This document shows positions 1 to 8,099 of a stretch of DNA of 61,325 bases, piece after piece; position 1 is the first letter of the stretch; the number at the start of each line of letters is the position of its first letter. The stretch spans positions 1 through 61,325 of the forward strand of contig CAZSWR010000006.1 in NCBI GenBank assembly GCA_964610885.1, in the 5' to 3' direction. Source of the stretch: CAZSWR01 sp964610885. Lineage in GTDB: Bacteria > Bacteroidota > Ignavibacteria > Kapaibacteriales > UBA2268. The notes under the pieces are model-generated. The model ran no database searches and was not told where the DNA came from. It was given only the letters and a program-made list of their open reading frames with translations. Both the position numbers and the translations under genes were made by a program.

Positions 1-647
1 CGACCATGCTCGGAATCGGCCGCGAACTTAATCTGAAAATGCGCGTATTATTTACATCGATGGAACAGCCTTTGGGCTGCGCCGTCGGCAATTGGCTCGA
101 GATCGTCGAGAGCGAAGAATCGCTTCGCGGGAATGCCCCGGCAGACATTCGCGAGCTGACCGAACGGTTGACAGCCGCAATGCTCACCGCCGGCGGAATT
201 GCCAAAGACACCGAGAGCGCAATCGAAATGGTGCGCCGAGCATGGGATTCCGGCGCTGCGCTCCAGAAATTCTATTCGATGATAAGCGAGCAGGGCGGTT
301 CGCTCGAGGCGGCCCGGAAAGAATACGCCAGCACTCCGACCGAAGCAATTAGAAGCACCGGCGAAGGCTACATCACCGCGTTCGACACGCGCGCAATCGG
401 CCTGGCAGGAATTATCCTCGGGGCTGGCCGCATGAAACAAGACGACGTGATCGACTATTCGGCCGGATTCATCTTCGAAAAGAAAATTGGAGATTACGTG
501 CGCCCCGGCGACACAATCGCAACAATGTACGGCAGGAAAACCGAATCTTTCGGCGCTTGCCAAGAAAAAGTCCTCGAGGCCATCACTCTCGGCAGCCAGC
601 CGAATTCGGGTTTGGCCCCGCTCGTACTTGATGAATGGGAAAGCTAA
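1..647 (+). CDS. deoA: Pyrimidine-nucleoside (thymidine) phosphorylase, C-terminal part, cut by the window edge
   Basis: Phosphorolysis of thymidine or uridine to the free base and (deoxy)ribose-1-phosphate in cytoplasmic pyrimidine salvage. The reading frame is open from base 3, so the N-terminal catalytic part lies outside the window. The visible 214 residues contain the family's conserved stretch MEQPLGCAVGNWLE, followed by the ADIRELTERL helix and the C-terminal alpha/beta domain (GYITAFDTRAIGLAGIILGAGR, here split by position: about residues 119-140, and YVRPGDTIATMYG near 165). The start shown is therefore not a real start codon. It ends in TAA 71 bases before pdxJ on the same strand, so the two may share a transcript. 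A uridine-specific variant cannot be separated from a thymidine-specific one with the N-terminus missing. Confidence 0.85.
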   Translation, partial: TMLGIGRELNLKMRVLFTSMEQPLGCAVGNWLEIVESEESLRGNAPADIRELTERLTAAMLTAGGIAKDTESAIEMVRRAWDSGAALQKFYSMISEQGGSLEAARKEYASTPTEAIRSTGEGYITAFDTRAIGLAGIILGAGRMKQDDVIDYSAGFIFEKKIGDYVRPGDTIATMYGRKTESFGACQEKVLEAITLGSQPNSGLAPLVLDEWES

Positions 648-718
648 ACGCAGCAAGAACTTTATTTGCACATGAAATGAATTATCGATTGAATTGAAAA
701 TCGTAACCGGAGATAAAT

Positions 719-1462
719 ATGATTACTCTAAACGTTAACGTTGACCATTTTGCCACCGTGCGCAACGCCCGTGGCGGAGCCGAGCCGGATCCCGTCGCGG
801 CCGCGATGATAGCCGAATTGGCCGGAGCCAGCGGCATCGTCTGCCACCTGCGCGAGGATAGGCGCCACATCAAAGACTTGGACCTGGAGCGAATCCGCAA
901 ATCAGTGCAAACTAAGCTCGATTTGGAGATGGGCGCCAACGAAGAAATTATTGAAATTGCGCTTCGGACACTCCCCGAATTGGTTACCATCGTCCCCGAA
1001 AAGCGCCAAGAACTCACCACCGAGGGCGGGCTGAACGTGGCCGAAAACATTCCGCGATTCGCGAAACTCTGCTCGAGAATGCACGACAAAGGTATCGAAG
1101 TCAGCTTCTTCGTCGAACCAAACGAAGAACAAATCGACGCTTGCGTGGTGGCTGGCGCAGACATGGTGGAATTGCACACGGGAACCTACGCCAACCTGCG
1201 GCGCCCGGCCGAAATCGACGCTGAGTTCGCCCACTTGAAACGCTCCGCCGAATACGCACATTCCGCCGGACTCAAAGTGGCTGCCGGACATGGACTGAAC
1301 TATGAAAACACAAAGAGGATTTGCGCAATTCATGCAATCAACGAGCTTAGCATCGGCCATTCGCTCGTGGCCAGGGCAATGTTCTTCGGATTGGAAACTG
1401 CCGTGCGGGACATGGTGAACCTGATCAATACACACTATTCGCTTAGTTTAAGAAATAAATAG
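719..1462 (+). CDS. pdxJ: Pyridoxine 5'-phosphate synthase
   Basis: Last step of the DXP-dependent vitamin B6 pathway: condenses 1-deoxyxylulose-5-phosphate with 3-amino-2-oxopropyl phosphate to pyridoxine 5'-phosphate. The 247-residue protein is the normal family length. It opens with the strand LNVNVDHFATVRNARGG and contains the catalytic HLREDRRHI motif (His, Arg and His corresponding to the active-site triad of the Escherichia coli enzyme), a conserved Glu-rich VTIVPEKRQE segment that matches the family's active-site loop, and the later AGHGLNYEN histidine. An ATG preceded by GGAGA at about 8 bases fixes the start. It follows the nucleoside phosphorylase by 71 bases and is separated from asnB by repeat-filled DNA. 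Confidence 0.96.
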   Translation: MITLNVNVDHFATVRNARGGAEPDPVAAAMIAELAGASGIVCHLREDRRHIKDLDLERIRKSVQTKLDLEMGANEEIIEIALRTLPELVTIVPEKRQELTTEGGLNVAENIPRFAKLCSRMHDKGIEVSFFVEPNEEQIDACVVAGADMVELHTGTYANLRRPAEIDAEFAHLKRSAEYAHSAGLKVAAGHGLNYENTKRICAIHAINELSIGHSLVARAMFFGLETAVRDMVNLINTHYSLSLRNK

Positions 1463-1520
1463 GCAGCGGCCTCTTTATTTTTTACCTGGCATTGTTCATT
1501 AATATTTGACATATTTGCAA

Positions 1521-1573
1521 TACCCTCATCCCCGGCCCTTCTCCCGACGGGAGGATGGAGTAAGAAAACGGGT
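1521..1573 (+). repeat. Dispersed intergenic repeat, copy 1 (CCCTCATCCCC / CTTCTCCCGACGGGAG type)
   Basis: Contains CCCTCATCCCCGGCCCTTCT, then the short palindrome CTCCCGACGGGAG and AGTAAGAAAACG. The same string is found in inverse orientation at 52611-52664, so it is a dispersed element and not coding. An open frame runs through it to 1754, but it is composed only of repeat sequence. Confidence 0.8.
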
Positions 1574-1583
1574 TTTGCAGGAA

Positions 1584-1717
1584 GGATACTGTCTCAAAAG
1601 CGCGAAATGCTGTTGTTTTGTCATGTTGAACGAAGTGAAACATCCAAATTTAGCATTGACTTATGAATGGCAATGGATTCTTCACTACGTTCAGAATGAC
1701 ACTTTTGAGACAGTCCC
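1584..1717. repeat. MITE-like element, family A, copy 1
   Basis: About 134 bases beginning GGATACTGTCTCAAAAG and ending CTTTTGAGACAGTCCC, so its ends are inverted repeats of each other. Inside lie two oppositely oriented versions of a GAACGAAGTGAAACATCC / GGATTCTTCACTACGTTC motif. The reverse complement matches the element at 3870-4000 over its whole length. No transposase is encoded, which fits a non-autonomous element or a large palindromic repeat. Confidence 0.8.
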
Positions 1718-1817
1718 TATAGGGTTTGAGGGTTTTTCAAAAGAACAATTATAAAGGAAAGATTAACAAGAATTCTTTTCCCCTAAATTATTAATTTATA
1801 AGAATAGAAGCTAAAGT

Positions 1818-3737
1818 ATGTGCGGAATCGTTGGAATCGTCGAAATAAGTAAGAGCAACTCGGGAATCGGCTCCGATTTGCTGAAAACCATGTGCAACGA
1901 GATAATCCATCGCGGGCCGGACTCGGAGGGCCAGTGGGTGGCCCCAACGAAGAAATGCGGTTTGGGATTCAGGCGGCTATCGATTATCGACCTGAGCGAA
2001 AACGGCAACCAGCCCATGGTTACCGGCGACGGCAACTTCGCGATTGCCTTCAATGGCGAGATTTACGACCACGAAACGCTGCGCAACGAGCTTATCGGCC
2101 AAGGATACGAATACCGCTCGCGAACGGATACGGAAACGATTCTCAACGGGTATCGCCAATTCGGTGCCGACGTCGTGGGCAAGCTGCACGGCATGTGGAG
2201 CTTTGCTATATGGGACGAAAACCGCCAAGAACTTTTTGCATCGAGGGACAGAATCGGCAAAAAGCCATTTTATTACTATTACAAAGATGGCGTGTTTGTG
2301 TTCGGTTCGGAAATCAAATCAATTCTGAAACACCCGGCTGTTTCGGCCGAACTCAATATCGATGAATTGCCGAAGTACATGAACCTGGGCATGAGCGGCT
2401 CGAATGAATCGCTTTTCAAAGGGATACACAAATTGCCACCGGCGCATTTCCTGCGTTTGAAGTCCAACGGCGATTTGGAGATTCGCAGGTATTGGAACCC
2501 GATGGAGGCAGCTGCCGTACCTTTGGAAATGGGCGAAAAGGAAATCGGCACGGAGATTCTGAATATACTTCGTTCGGCGATTAAAGACCGAATGATGAGC
2601 GATGTCCCGTTTGGCGTATTCCTGAGCGGCGGAGTCGATTCGAGCGTGAACGTGGCGCTTATGGCCGAACTGATGACGCGCCCCATAGACACATTCACTG
2701 TTGGCTTCAAGGAATTGGAGCAGTACAATGAATTGGGCTATGCCCGGCAGATTTCAGAACTCTTCCACACAAACCACCACGAAATACTGATCGACAGCCG
2801 CGACGCCTTCCCTATCCTCGAGGAATTGCCCTGGTACGAAGACGAACCGAACGGCGACCCAGTTTGCATTCCTCTATATTTCCTGAGCAAACTGACACGC
2901 GACTCGGGCACGACTGTGGTGCAGGTGGGCGAGGGCAGCGACGAGCAGTTCATGGGCTACACCGCGATGCTTCGCGACTATAACTTCTACAACAGTTACT
3001 ACAAAAAATTTGCGGCGCTTCCCGCTTTCCTGCGAAATGCCGGATACGGAACGGCCAGGAAGCTACTCAAAAGCTCGAAACAACTCACCGCGCTCGAATA
3101 CATTCGCAAAGCCGCCAAACGCGAAGACATGTTTTGGGGCAATACATCGATTTTCAGCCCTTCGCACCAATCCAAGGTGTTCGCAGACGCCTATTCGCAT
3201 TTGGCAGCGATACCGGCCGAATATGGTGCCGAATTGAATAGGCAAGTGGAGACTCTTGCGCCCACCATAACAGACCTACAGAGAATCGCACTCATCGAAT
3301 TTGCATACAGGCTGCCGGAAATGCTGCTGATGCGCGTGGACAAAATCGGCATGGCGCATTCGATCGAGGCGCGTGTGCCGTTCTTGGACTACCGATTGGT
3401 CGAGTTCGGGCTTAGGATCCCGCAAAGCCTGAAAGTGCCGGACAAGCACACCACGAAATACATACTCAAGAAAGCAGTCGAATCGATACTGCCACACGAA
3501 ATCATTTACCGCCGCAAGCAAGGCTTCTGGGCGCCGGTCAACGAGTGGTTCCGCAACGAATGGGCCACCTACACCCGATCGAAGATCCTCGGCTCTCCCC
3601 TATTTGCGCGGGGCATATTCAATTTCGACTACGTCAAACACATCATCGAAGCGCACGAGCTTGGCAAGGAAAACAACGGATTGCGCATTTACAACCTGCT
3701 TCAGCTGGCGATCTGGCACGAGAGGTTTATGGAGTGA
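1818..3737 (+). CDS. asnB: Asparagine synthase (glutamine-hydrolysing)
   Basis: Converts aspartate, glutamine and ATP to asparagine in the cytoplasm. The 639-residue protein begins MCGIVGI, with Cys2 as the glutaminase nucleophile after Met removal, which fixes the start at 1818. The N-terminal class-II glutamine amidotransferase domain (about 1-200; RGPDSEG, FNGEIYDH, RDRIGKKPFYY) is followed by the synthetase domain with the ATP pyrophosphatase P-loop FLSGGVDSS near residues 270-278. It also carries GEGSDEQFMGY and the C-terminal EARVPFLDYRLVEF and RRKQGFWAP motifs. No clear operon partner: repeats lie on both sides. Some relatives of this size act as amidotransferases in cell-surface polysaccharide synthesis, but no such genes are near, so the metabolic role is the simplest reading. 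Confidence 0.93.
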   Translation: MCGIVGIVEISKSNSGIGSDLLKTMCNEIIHRGPDSEGQWVAPTKKCGLGFRRLSIIDLSENGNQPMVTGDGNFAIAFNGEIYDHETLRNELIGQGYEYRSRTDTETILNGYRQFGADVVGKLHGMWSFAIWDENRQELFASRDRIGKKPFYYYYKDGVFVFGSEIKSILKHPAVSAELNIDELPKYMNLGMSGSNESLFKGIHKLPPAHFLRLKSNGDLEIRRYWNPMEAAAVPLEMGEKEIGTEILNILRSAIKDRMMSDVPFGVFLSGGVDSSVNVALMAELMTRPIDTFTVGFKELEQYNELGYARQISELFHTNHHEILIDSRDAFPILEELPWYEDEPNGDPVCIPLYFLSKLTRDSGTTVVQVGEGSDEQFMGYTAMLRDYNFYNSYYKKFAALPAFLRNAGYGTARKLLKSSKQLTALEYIRKAAKREDMFWGNTSIFSPSHQSKVFADAYSHLAAIPAEYGAELNRQVETLAPTITDLQRIALIEFAYRLPEMLLMRVDKIGMAHSIEARVPFLDYRLVEFGLRIPQSLKVPDKHTTKYILKKAVESILPHEIIYRRKQGFWAPVNEWFRNEWATYTRSKILGSPLFARGIFNFDYVKHIIEAHELGKENNGLRIYNLLQLAIWHERFME

Positions 3738-3815
3738 TTTGGGTGTGGGCTTAAGCTCTGGCTTAATTCCCAATACTACATGCATTCTTCAAGAAAAGTA
3801 ATAGTTTTGTACTGA

Positions 3816-4110
3816 TACCGCGTGAGCGGTTGTTGTATTGTAGCGAGTTGTTTCCCCTTTGCATGTCATGGGACTGTCTAATAAGTGTCATTCTCAAGCG
3901 AAGTGAAGAATCCATGCCATTCATAAGTCCTTGCTAATAATGGATGTTTCACTTCGTTCAACATGACAAAAACAGTTTTTCGGGCTTTTGAGACAGTCCC
4001 TGTTATCATTCTCGGCTCCGAAGTAACCAAACATATAAAACATTCGCTACGCGAAATCTTGCCTAAAAATTACAAGGATATTGCTACAATATAACAACCG
4101 CTATGCGGTA
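3816..4110. repeat. MITE-like element, family D1/D2, copy 1, interrupted by a family A element
   Basis: Starts ATACCGCGTGAGCGGTTGTT and ends with the inverse, AACAACCGCTATGCGGTA; the termini pair over about 28 bases including TATTGTAG/CTACAATA. The middle segment CTCGGCTCCGAAGTAACCAA and the following ATTCGCTACGCGAAATCTTG are shared with the copy at 53646-53822. Relative to that copy this one carries an extra 131 bases, the family A element at 3870-4000. Non-coding. Confidence 0.8.
3870..4000. repeat. MITE-like element, family A, copy 2 (nested)
   Basis: 131 bases with perfect 10-base terminal inverted repeats GGGACTGTCT / AGACAGTCCC. The reverse complement aligns with 1584-1717. It sits inside the larger family D element, between TTGCATGTCAT and TGTTATCATTCTCGG. 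The junctions show no clear target-site duplication, and the other copy has a short palindrome at the equivalent place. Confidence 0.82.
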
Positions 4111-4229
4111 AAAATCATTTCGATACTAACAAATCGCTAATATTGGTATTTGGTACAGTAGCCATACAAAAAAGTTATCAGCCATTTTTACTTCGGTAGC
4201 CATCGGATGAGTTACAATGCGCATTATGC

Positions 4230-4305
4230 AGTCCCTTCAGAAGGTTAATGCCTCTCGATTCTTTTGAGCAAGACGTATGTTTTGAAACCTTCGGAAGGGT
4301 TTGCC
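4230..4305. repeat. Palindromic repeat, family E (ACCTTCGGAAGGGT), copy 1
   Basis: A paired arrangement of GTCCCTTCAGAAGGTTAA and GAAACCTTCGGAAGGGTTTG about 35 bases apart. Related pairs or single units occur at 15396-15474, 23741-23760 and 44012-44083. The rest of the gap between asnB and the histidine kinase (about 3738-4450) holds only this element, the composite repeat before it and the short palindrome after it; no gene is seen. Confidence 0.65.
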
Positions 4306-4379
4306 CTCAACTCCGCGCTTACTGAGTTTGACGAAGTATCTCCCGCCGAACGAGAGATTTTATATTTTGCTTTGTGTAT

Positions 4380-4402
4380 GGGCGAGGTTACCTCGCCCCC
4401 AC
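4380..4402. repeat. Short palindrome GGGCGAGGTTACCTCGCCC, copy 1
   Basis: A 19-base near-perfect palindrome, found again at 29659-29683 with the centre GTAAC. It lies about 50 bases beyond the 3' end of the kinase gene on the opposite strand and could form a hairpin in its read-through transcript, but there is no adjacent U-run. Confidence 0.6.
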
Positions 4403-4450
4403 ATTATACTTCGCCATAGAACATTTTCTGCAAAAGTAATAGTTTTCAAT

Positions 4451-7399
4451 CTATTGATCAATTACGTTCCTGATTTTCTTCGCCAAATCCTTTAGCGAGA
4501 ATGGTTTCTGAATGAAATTCACATCCGCGTCCAAGTAATTGAAGTGCGATATGACGTCCGTCGTGTAGCCGGACATAAAGATCACCTTTTTATCGGGCAC
4601 GATGGTGGAAATCTCGTCGTAAAGTGTTTTACCGTTCGTGTCGGGCAGTATCACGTCGGAGAGTATCAAATCGATCGCGTCCCCCCTATCTCTGATGATC
4701 TGAATAGTTTCTTGGCCATTTTCGGCGGAGAGCACTTTGTAGCCGATGCTTGCCAGCAAATCGACGGTCATCGTCCGGACTTGTTCGTCGTCTTCGATGA
4801 CGAGCAATGTTTCCTTGCCCCGAGGAATTGTATCGCTTTCGGTACTGGCTTCGTTTGAAGTGTCCCTGTGGTCGGCAGCGGGAAAATAGATACGGAAAGT
4901 GGTACCTTTGCCAAGGTCGCTATAGACCCTGATATGCCCGCCATGCTGGTTCACAATCCCGTGGACAGTTGCAAGGCCCAATCCGGTTCCGCGGCCCAAA
5001 CCTTTCGTCGTGAAGAAAGGCTCGAAGACTTTATCTTGAATTTCTTTTTCGATGCCTTTGCCTGTATCGCTAACCGTAACCTTGACGTAATCGCCCGACG
5101 GAATGGCAACGCCGCCGTGGAGTTCGAAATCCTTTTCGACGGACACGTTCTCGGTTTGGATGAACAGATGGCCGCCGTCCGGCATAGCGTCTTGGGCGTT
5201 GATGCACAGATTCATGATGATTTGTTCGATTTGCCCTTTGTCGGCAAGGATTTTCCTGAGGCCGGGCTGGAATTTGTATTTGATGCTAATATTCTCTCTC
5301 AGTGTCCGTTTGAGAATCCGGCTAAACTCTTCGACGACTTCCGACAAATCAATTGTCTGGAACTCTAAGGATTGCTTGCGTGCGAAGGCGAGGAGTTGCC
5401 GCACCATATCGCGTGAACTAAGGACAGATTTGATGATATTTTCGAGCCTTGAGCGGCGTTTGTCGCCTTCGGGCAATTCATTTAGCAGAACCTCGGAGTA
5501 ACCGATGATCGGGGTCAGCATATTATTGATATCATGGGCGATACCGCCGGCGAGCCGCCCCAGGGACTCGATTTTCTGGGCCTGGATTAGCTGTTCTTCG
5601 AGTTCCTTGCTCCTGGCCTCTTGGATTTTCCTTTCGGTAACGTCCCGGACGATAGAGATCGTCATTTGTTCGCCGGAGTATTCCATCCGTGTCAGCGAAA
5701 CTTCTGCATAGAATTCTTCGCCATTTTTCCGAGTGTGCAACCATTCAAAATTCTGAGGCTCGCCCTTCGACACTGCATCGAAATATTTGTGTATAAGGTT
5801 TTCGCTCGATTCGCCCGAAGGCTGGAACTCGGGCGAAAAATGTGCCGGCGAATGCCCTACAAATTCGTCTTTGTTTATTTTGAAGATTTGCCCGGTCGAA
5901 ATATTGCAATCATAAAAGACAGAGTCTTTGATCAAGCTGATGGAATCCTTTATCGAATCGAAGAGGATCCTGAAACGATTCTCGCTTTGGCGGATTGATT
6001 CTTCGTCTTTCTTTTTATTTGTAATGTCGCTAACGAGGACAATTCCGGCGATAATGATTCCTTCGGTGTCCCTGACGGGGGAAACGTTGGCCGACACCCA
6101 ATTCAATGAATTGTCTTTATGCCAAATAATAAACTCTTGGTTTACGAACACTTCGCCGCGCCTAATTGCTTTGATAATCGAACGTTCTTCGTTCGAGACG
6201 ACGGAAAGCGTATTGGGATTCATAATTGTAACATTCGACGTAAATGTGTCGTAGTCCACGCCAACGGCTTGCTCACGATTGAATGAGAAGGTTTCGATTG
6301 CAGCGCGGTTGCACGTCAGCACGCCGAGCGTTTCGGCATCGACGACGACAATTCCCGTCGGCGAGCCGGTGATTGCTGCGCCAAGCAATGCCAATGCCCT
6401 TTCGTTTTCCTTTTGCACCTTCCCGATAATTGCATCTGCCGACCTACGGATTTCTTCGCGCCTATAAGCAAATATTCTACGAACCAACAAAACAACTGAA
6501 ATAACAATTCCGCCGAGTATCAGCAACAAAAGGAACGAAAGTCGGTTCCGCAGCTCGGCAATGTGTTTCAGCGCTTCCTCTTCGGGAGCGGTTACGCAAA
6601 TGGACCATACGACGTTCTCGATACGAATTGGGGCAAAATAAGCATATTTCTTCTCGCCATTGACTCCATCCGGCCCCAAGAAATACGAATATTTGCCTTC
6701 CTCGCCGGCGCGCATCTTGTCTGTCATTTGCGCAATGGGTTTGTTCTTGAGCATCATCTCATAGACTGACTTTCCAATATTTTCCGAGATTGGCGAATAC
6801 AGTTGCAAACCATCTTGGTTTATTAAAACTGCATAGCCGCTTTTCCCGATTGCAATTTTTTCGATATAGCGCTTCGAAACTTCAGAAAATGAAAACAACA
6901 CGGCAAGAGTGCCGCAGAATTTGCCGTTATCGAAAACCGGGACGTGCAAAGCAACTGTTTTGAAGCCTTGGACAGACATAAAAATATTGCTTAGTACGGG
7001 TTCGTGAGTTCTGAAAGCGAGTTTTATGTGAGGTTGCAAGGAAACATCTTTCCCAATGGAGTTTTCTTCCGGATAGGTATAGACGATCCTCATATTTGAA
7101 TCGACGCGAGTTATCGACAGGATGGTCTCGGATTGTGCCTTGTATAGGTTTTTCAAAAGTTGCCGGCCGTCGGGAGTATTTTTTGCAATTGCTTCGTTCT
7201 GGCCAAGGAATACCAATAATTGTTTGTAGTATTTAAAATATTCTTCCAATCCGTTGGCCGCCTGCATACACAAAATTTTCTCTTGAAAATACAGACGGTC
7301 AATTGAATCCTCTTTTGCTTGGTTATCGATTGAAACGAAAAAGTAAATGCCGGCGGAAGCCAGTCCCAATAACGAAATTAAGTATATAATATATTTCAT
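4451..7399 (-). CDS. Hybrid sensor histidine kinase (dCache - PAS - PAS - HisKA - HATPase - REC)
   Basis: Membrane sensor of 982 residues. Residues 1-22 form a membrane anchor. About 30-285 is an extracytoplasmic double-Cache-like ligand domain (strings such as SITRVDSNMRIVYTYPEENS and GYAVLINQDGLQLYSP are typical of it), closed by a second membrane segment near 290-312. Two PAS domains follow (about 340-470 and 475-600). The HisKA box is GRLAGGIAHDINNMLTPI with the phosphoacceptor His622. The HATPase part has the N-box NLCINAQDAMPDGG and glycine-rich boxes DTGKGI and GTGLGLATV. A C-terminal receiver domain has its acceptor at Asp915 (LILSDVILPD) and the conserved KPF. The domain set suggests signalling onward to a separate partner, but no response regulator gene is adjacent. 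The ligand cannot be read from sequence. Confidence 0.93.
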   Translation of the reverse strand: MKYIIYLISLLGLASAGIYFFVSIDNQAKEDSIDRLYFQEKILCMQAANGLEEYFKYYKQLLVFLGQNEAIAKNTPDGRQLLKNLYKAQSETILSITRVDSNMRIVYTYPEENSIGKDVSLQPHIKLAFRTHEPVLSNIFMSVQGFKTVALHVPVFDNGKFCGTLAVLFSFSEVSKRYIEKIAIGKSGYAVLINQDGLQLYSPISENIGKSVYEMMLKNKPIAQMTDKMRAGEEGKYSYFLGPDGVNGEKKYAYFAPIRIENVVWSICVTAPEEEALKHIAELRNRLSFLLLLILGGIVISVVLLVRRIFAYRREEIRRSADAIIGKVQKENERALALLGAAITGSPTGIVVVDAETLGVLTCNRAAIETFSFNREQAVGVDYDTFTSNVTIMNPNTLSVVSNEERSIIKAIRRGEVFVNQEFIIWHKDNSLNWVSANVSPVRDTEGIIIAGIVLVSDITNKKKDEESIRQSENRFRILFDSIKDSISLIKDSVFYDCNISTGQIFKINKDEFVGHSPAHFSPEFQPSGESSENLIHKYFDAVSKGEPQNFEWLHTRKNGEEFYAEVSLTRMEYSGEQMTISIVRDVTERKIQEARSKELEEQLIQAQKIESLGRLAGGIAHDINNMLTPIIGYSEVLLNELPEGDKRRSRLENIIKSVLSSRDMVRQLLAFARKQSLEFQTIDLSEVVEEFSRILKRTLRENISIKYKFQPGLRKILADKGQIEQIIMNLCINAQDAMPDGGHLFIQTENVSVEKDFELHGGVAIPSGDYVKVTVSDTGKGIEKEIQDKVFEPFFTTKGLGRGTGLGLATVHGIVNQHGGHIRVYSDLGKGTTFRIYFPAADHRDTSNEASTESDTIPRGKETLLVIEDDEQVRTMTVDLLASIGYKVLSAENGQETIQIIRDRGDAIDLILSDVILPDTNGKTLYDEISTIVPDKKVIFMSGYTTDVISHFNYLDADVNFIQKPFSLKDLAKKIRNVIDQ

Positions 7400-7982
7400 C
7401 GGCTATAAGCATTCCTTTCTTCCATTCCGAATCGGGATCAACCAATTCACATTGGATCTTTTTGCAAACAAAATTCCAAAGCTGCAAATGCCACCTTAAT
7501 TGCTTATACAGTACCAACATAGGATGGGCAGCATGATCGATCCTATGCCCCATTGCGATCTGCCCCCAATGTTGCGAACTCGAGAGAATGGAGGCGTTGT
7601 TTAAAATAAGCGGATGCTTATTCCCTATGTCAATATTACAATATATGATATACATTTATTAAATACAAATAAAAATAAAAATCGGCCATCGGAACTATTC
7701 TATTTTTGATTTATGGTTCAATAACGATTGGTGTGTGTTATTTACAAGCTGATTGTCGATCAACTTTAAAATGTGTACATTGATAAAAACCACAGCAAGT
7801 GCTTTTACCTTTAATTCTCCAATTTTCCTCAAAGTGAAGAACTGATTAATTGATATTAATCTTGAAACTTTCATCTCATTTTTGCGTTATTTTGTACTTG
7901 ACATAGATACAGGCCTTCGCGCTTTAAGCCTCGACGGAAAGGATCCGGAAAGCGTTATTTATTAATTATTTAGGAGATTCCA
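7400..7982 (+). other. AT-rich intergenic region with a short leader ahead of the MATE operon
   Basis: No convincing gene between the kinase start and the small ORF at 7983; an open frame on the minus strand through 7655 looks like out-of-frame extension. TTGACA at 7909-7914 could serve as a -35. The segment 7926-7962 can fold by pairing CGCTTT with AAAGCG around CCTCGACGGAAAGGATCCGG, leaving a small hairpin just before the AGGAG of the leader ORF. It matches no riboswitch class that I recognise. Confidence 0.4.
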
Positions 7983-8099
7983 ATGAAAACTGTCAATCTA
8001 ACACCCGCCGCCGCAATGCCATGGCAAATTGCACAAACATCAGCATTCTTTACAATTACAAAGTTGAAACATTATAAACGAAAAGGCAGGCTTATATGA
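7983..8099 (+). CDS. 38-codon leader ORF overlapping the MATE gene start
   Basis: Begins ATG after AGGAGATTCCA, a strong ribosome-binding site at good spacing, and reads 38 residues (MKTVNLTPAAAMPWQI... to ...KRKGRLI). Its TGA stop overlaps the ATG of the MATE gene as ATGA, so translation of the exporter may depend on translation of this ORF. It has no membrane segment or signal peptide and a basic C-terminus (KLKHYKRKGRLI). It resembles no leader peptide known to me and has no obvious codon run of one amino acid. It may be a regulatory leader rather than a functional protein, or an alternative N-terminal region out of frame by chance. Confidence 0.5.
   Translation: MKTVNLTPAAAMPWQIAQTSAFFTITKLKHYKRKGRLI

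Noticed and set aside
1506..1754. Open frame of 82 codons
   Set aside because: Composed entirely of two dispersed repeats (1521-1573 and 1584-1717) and has no ribosome-binding site.
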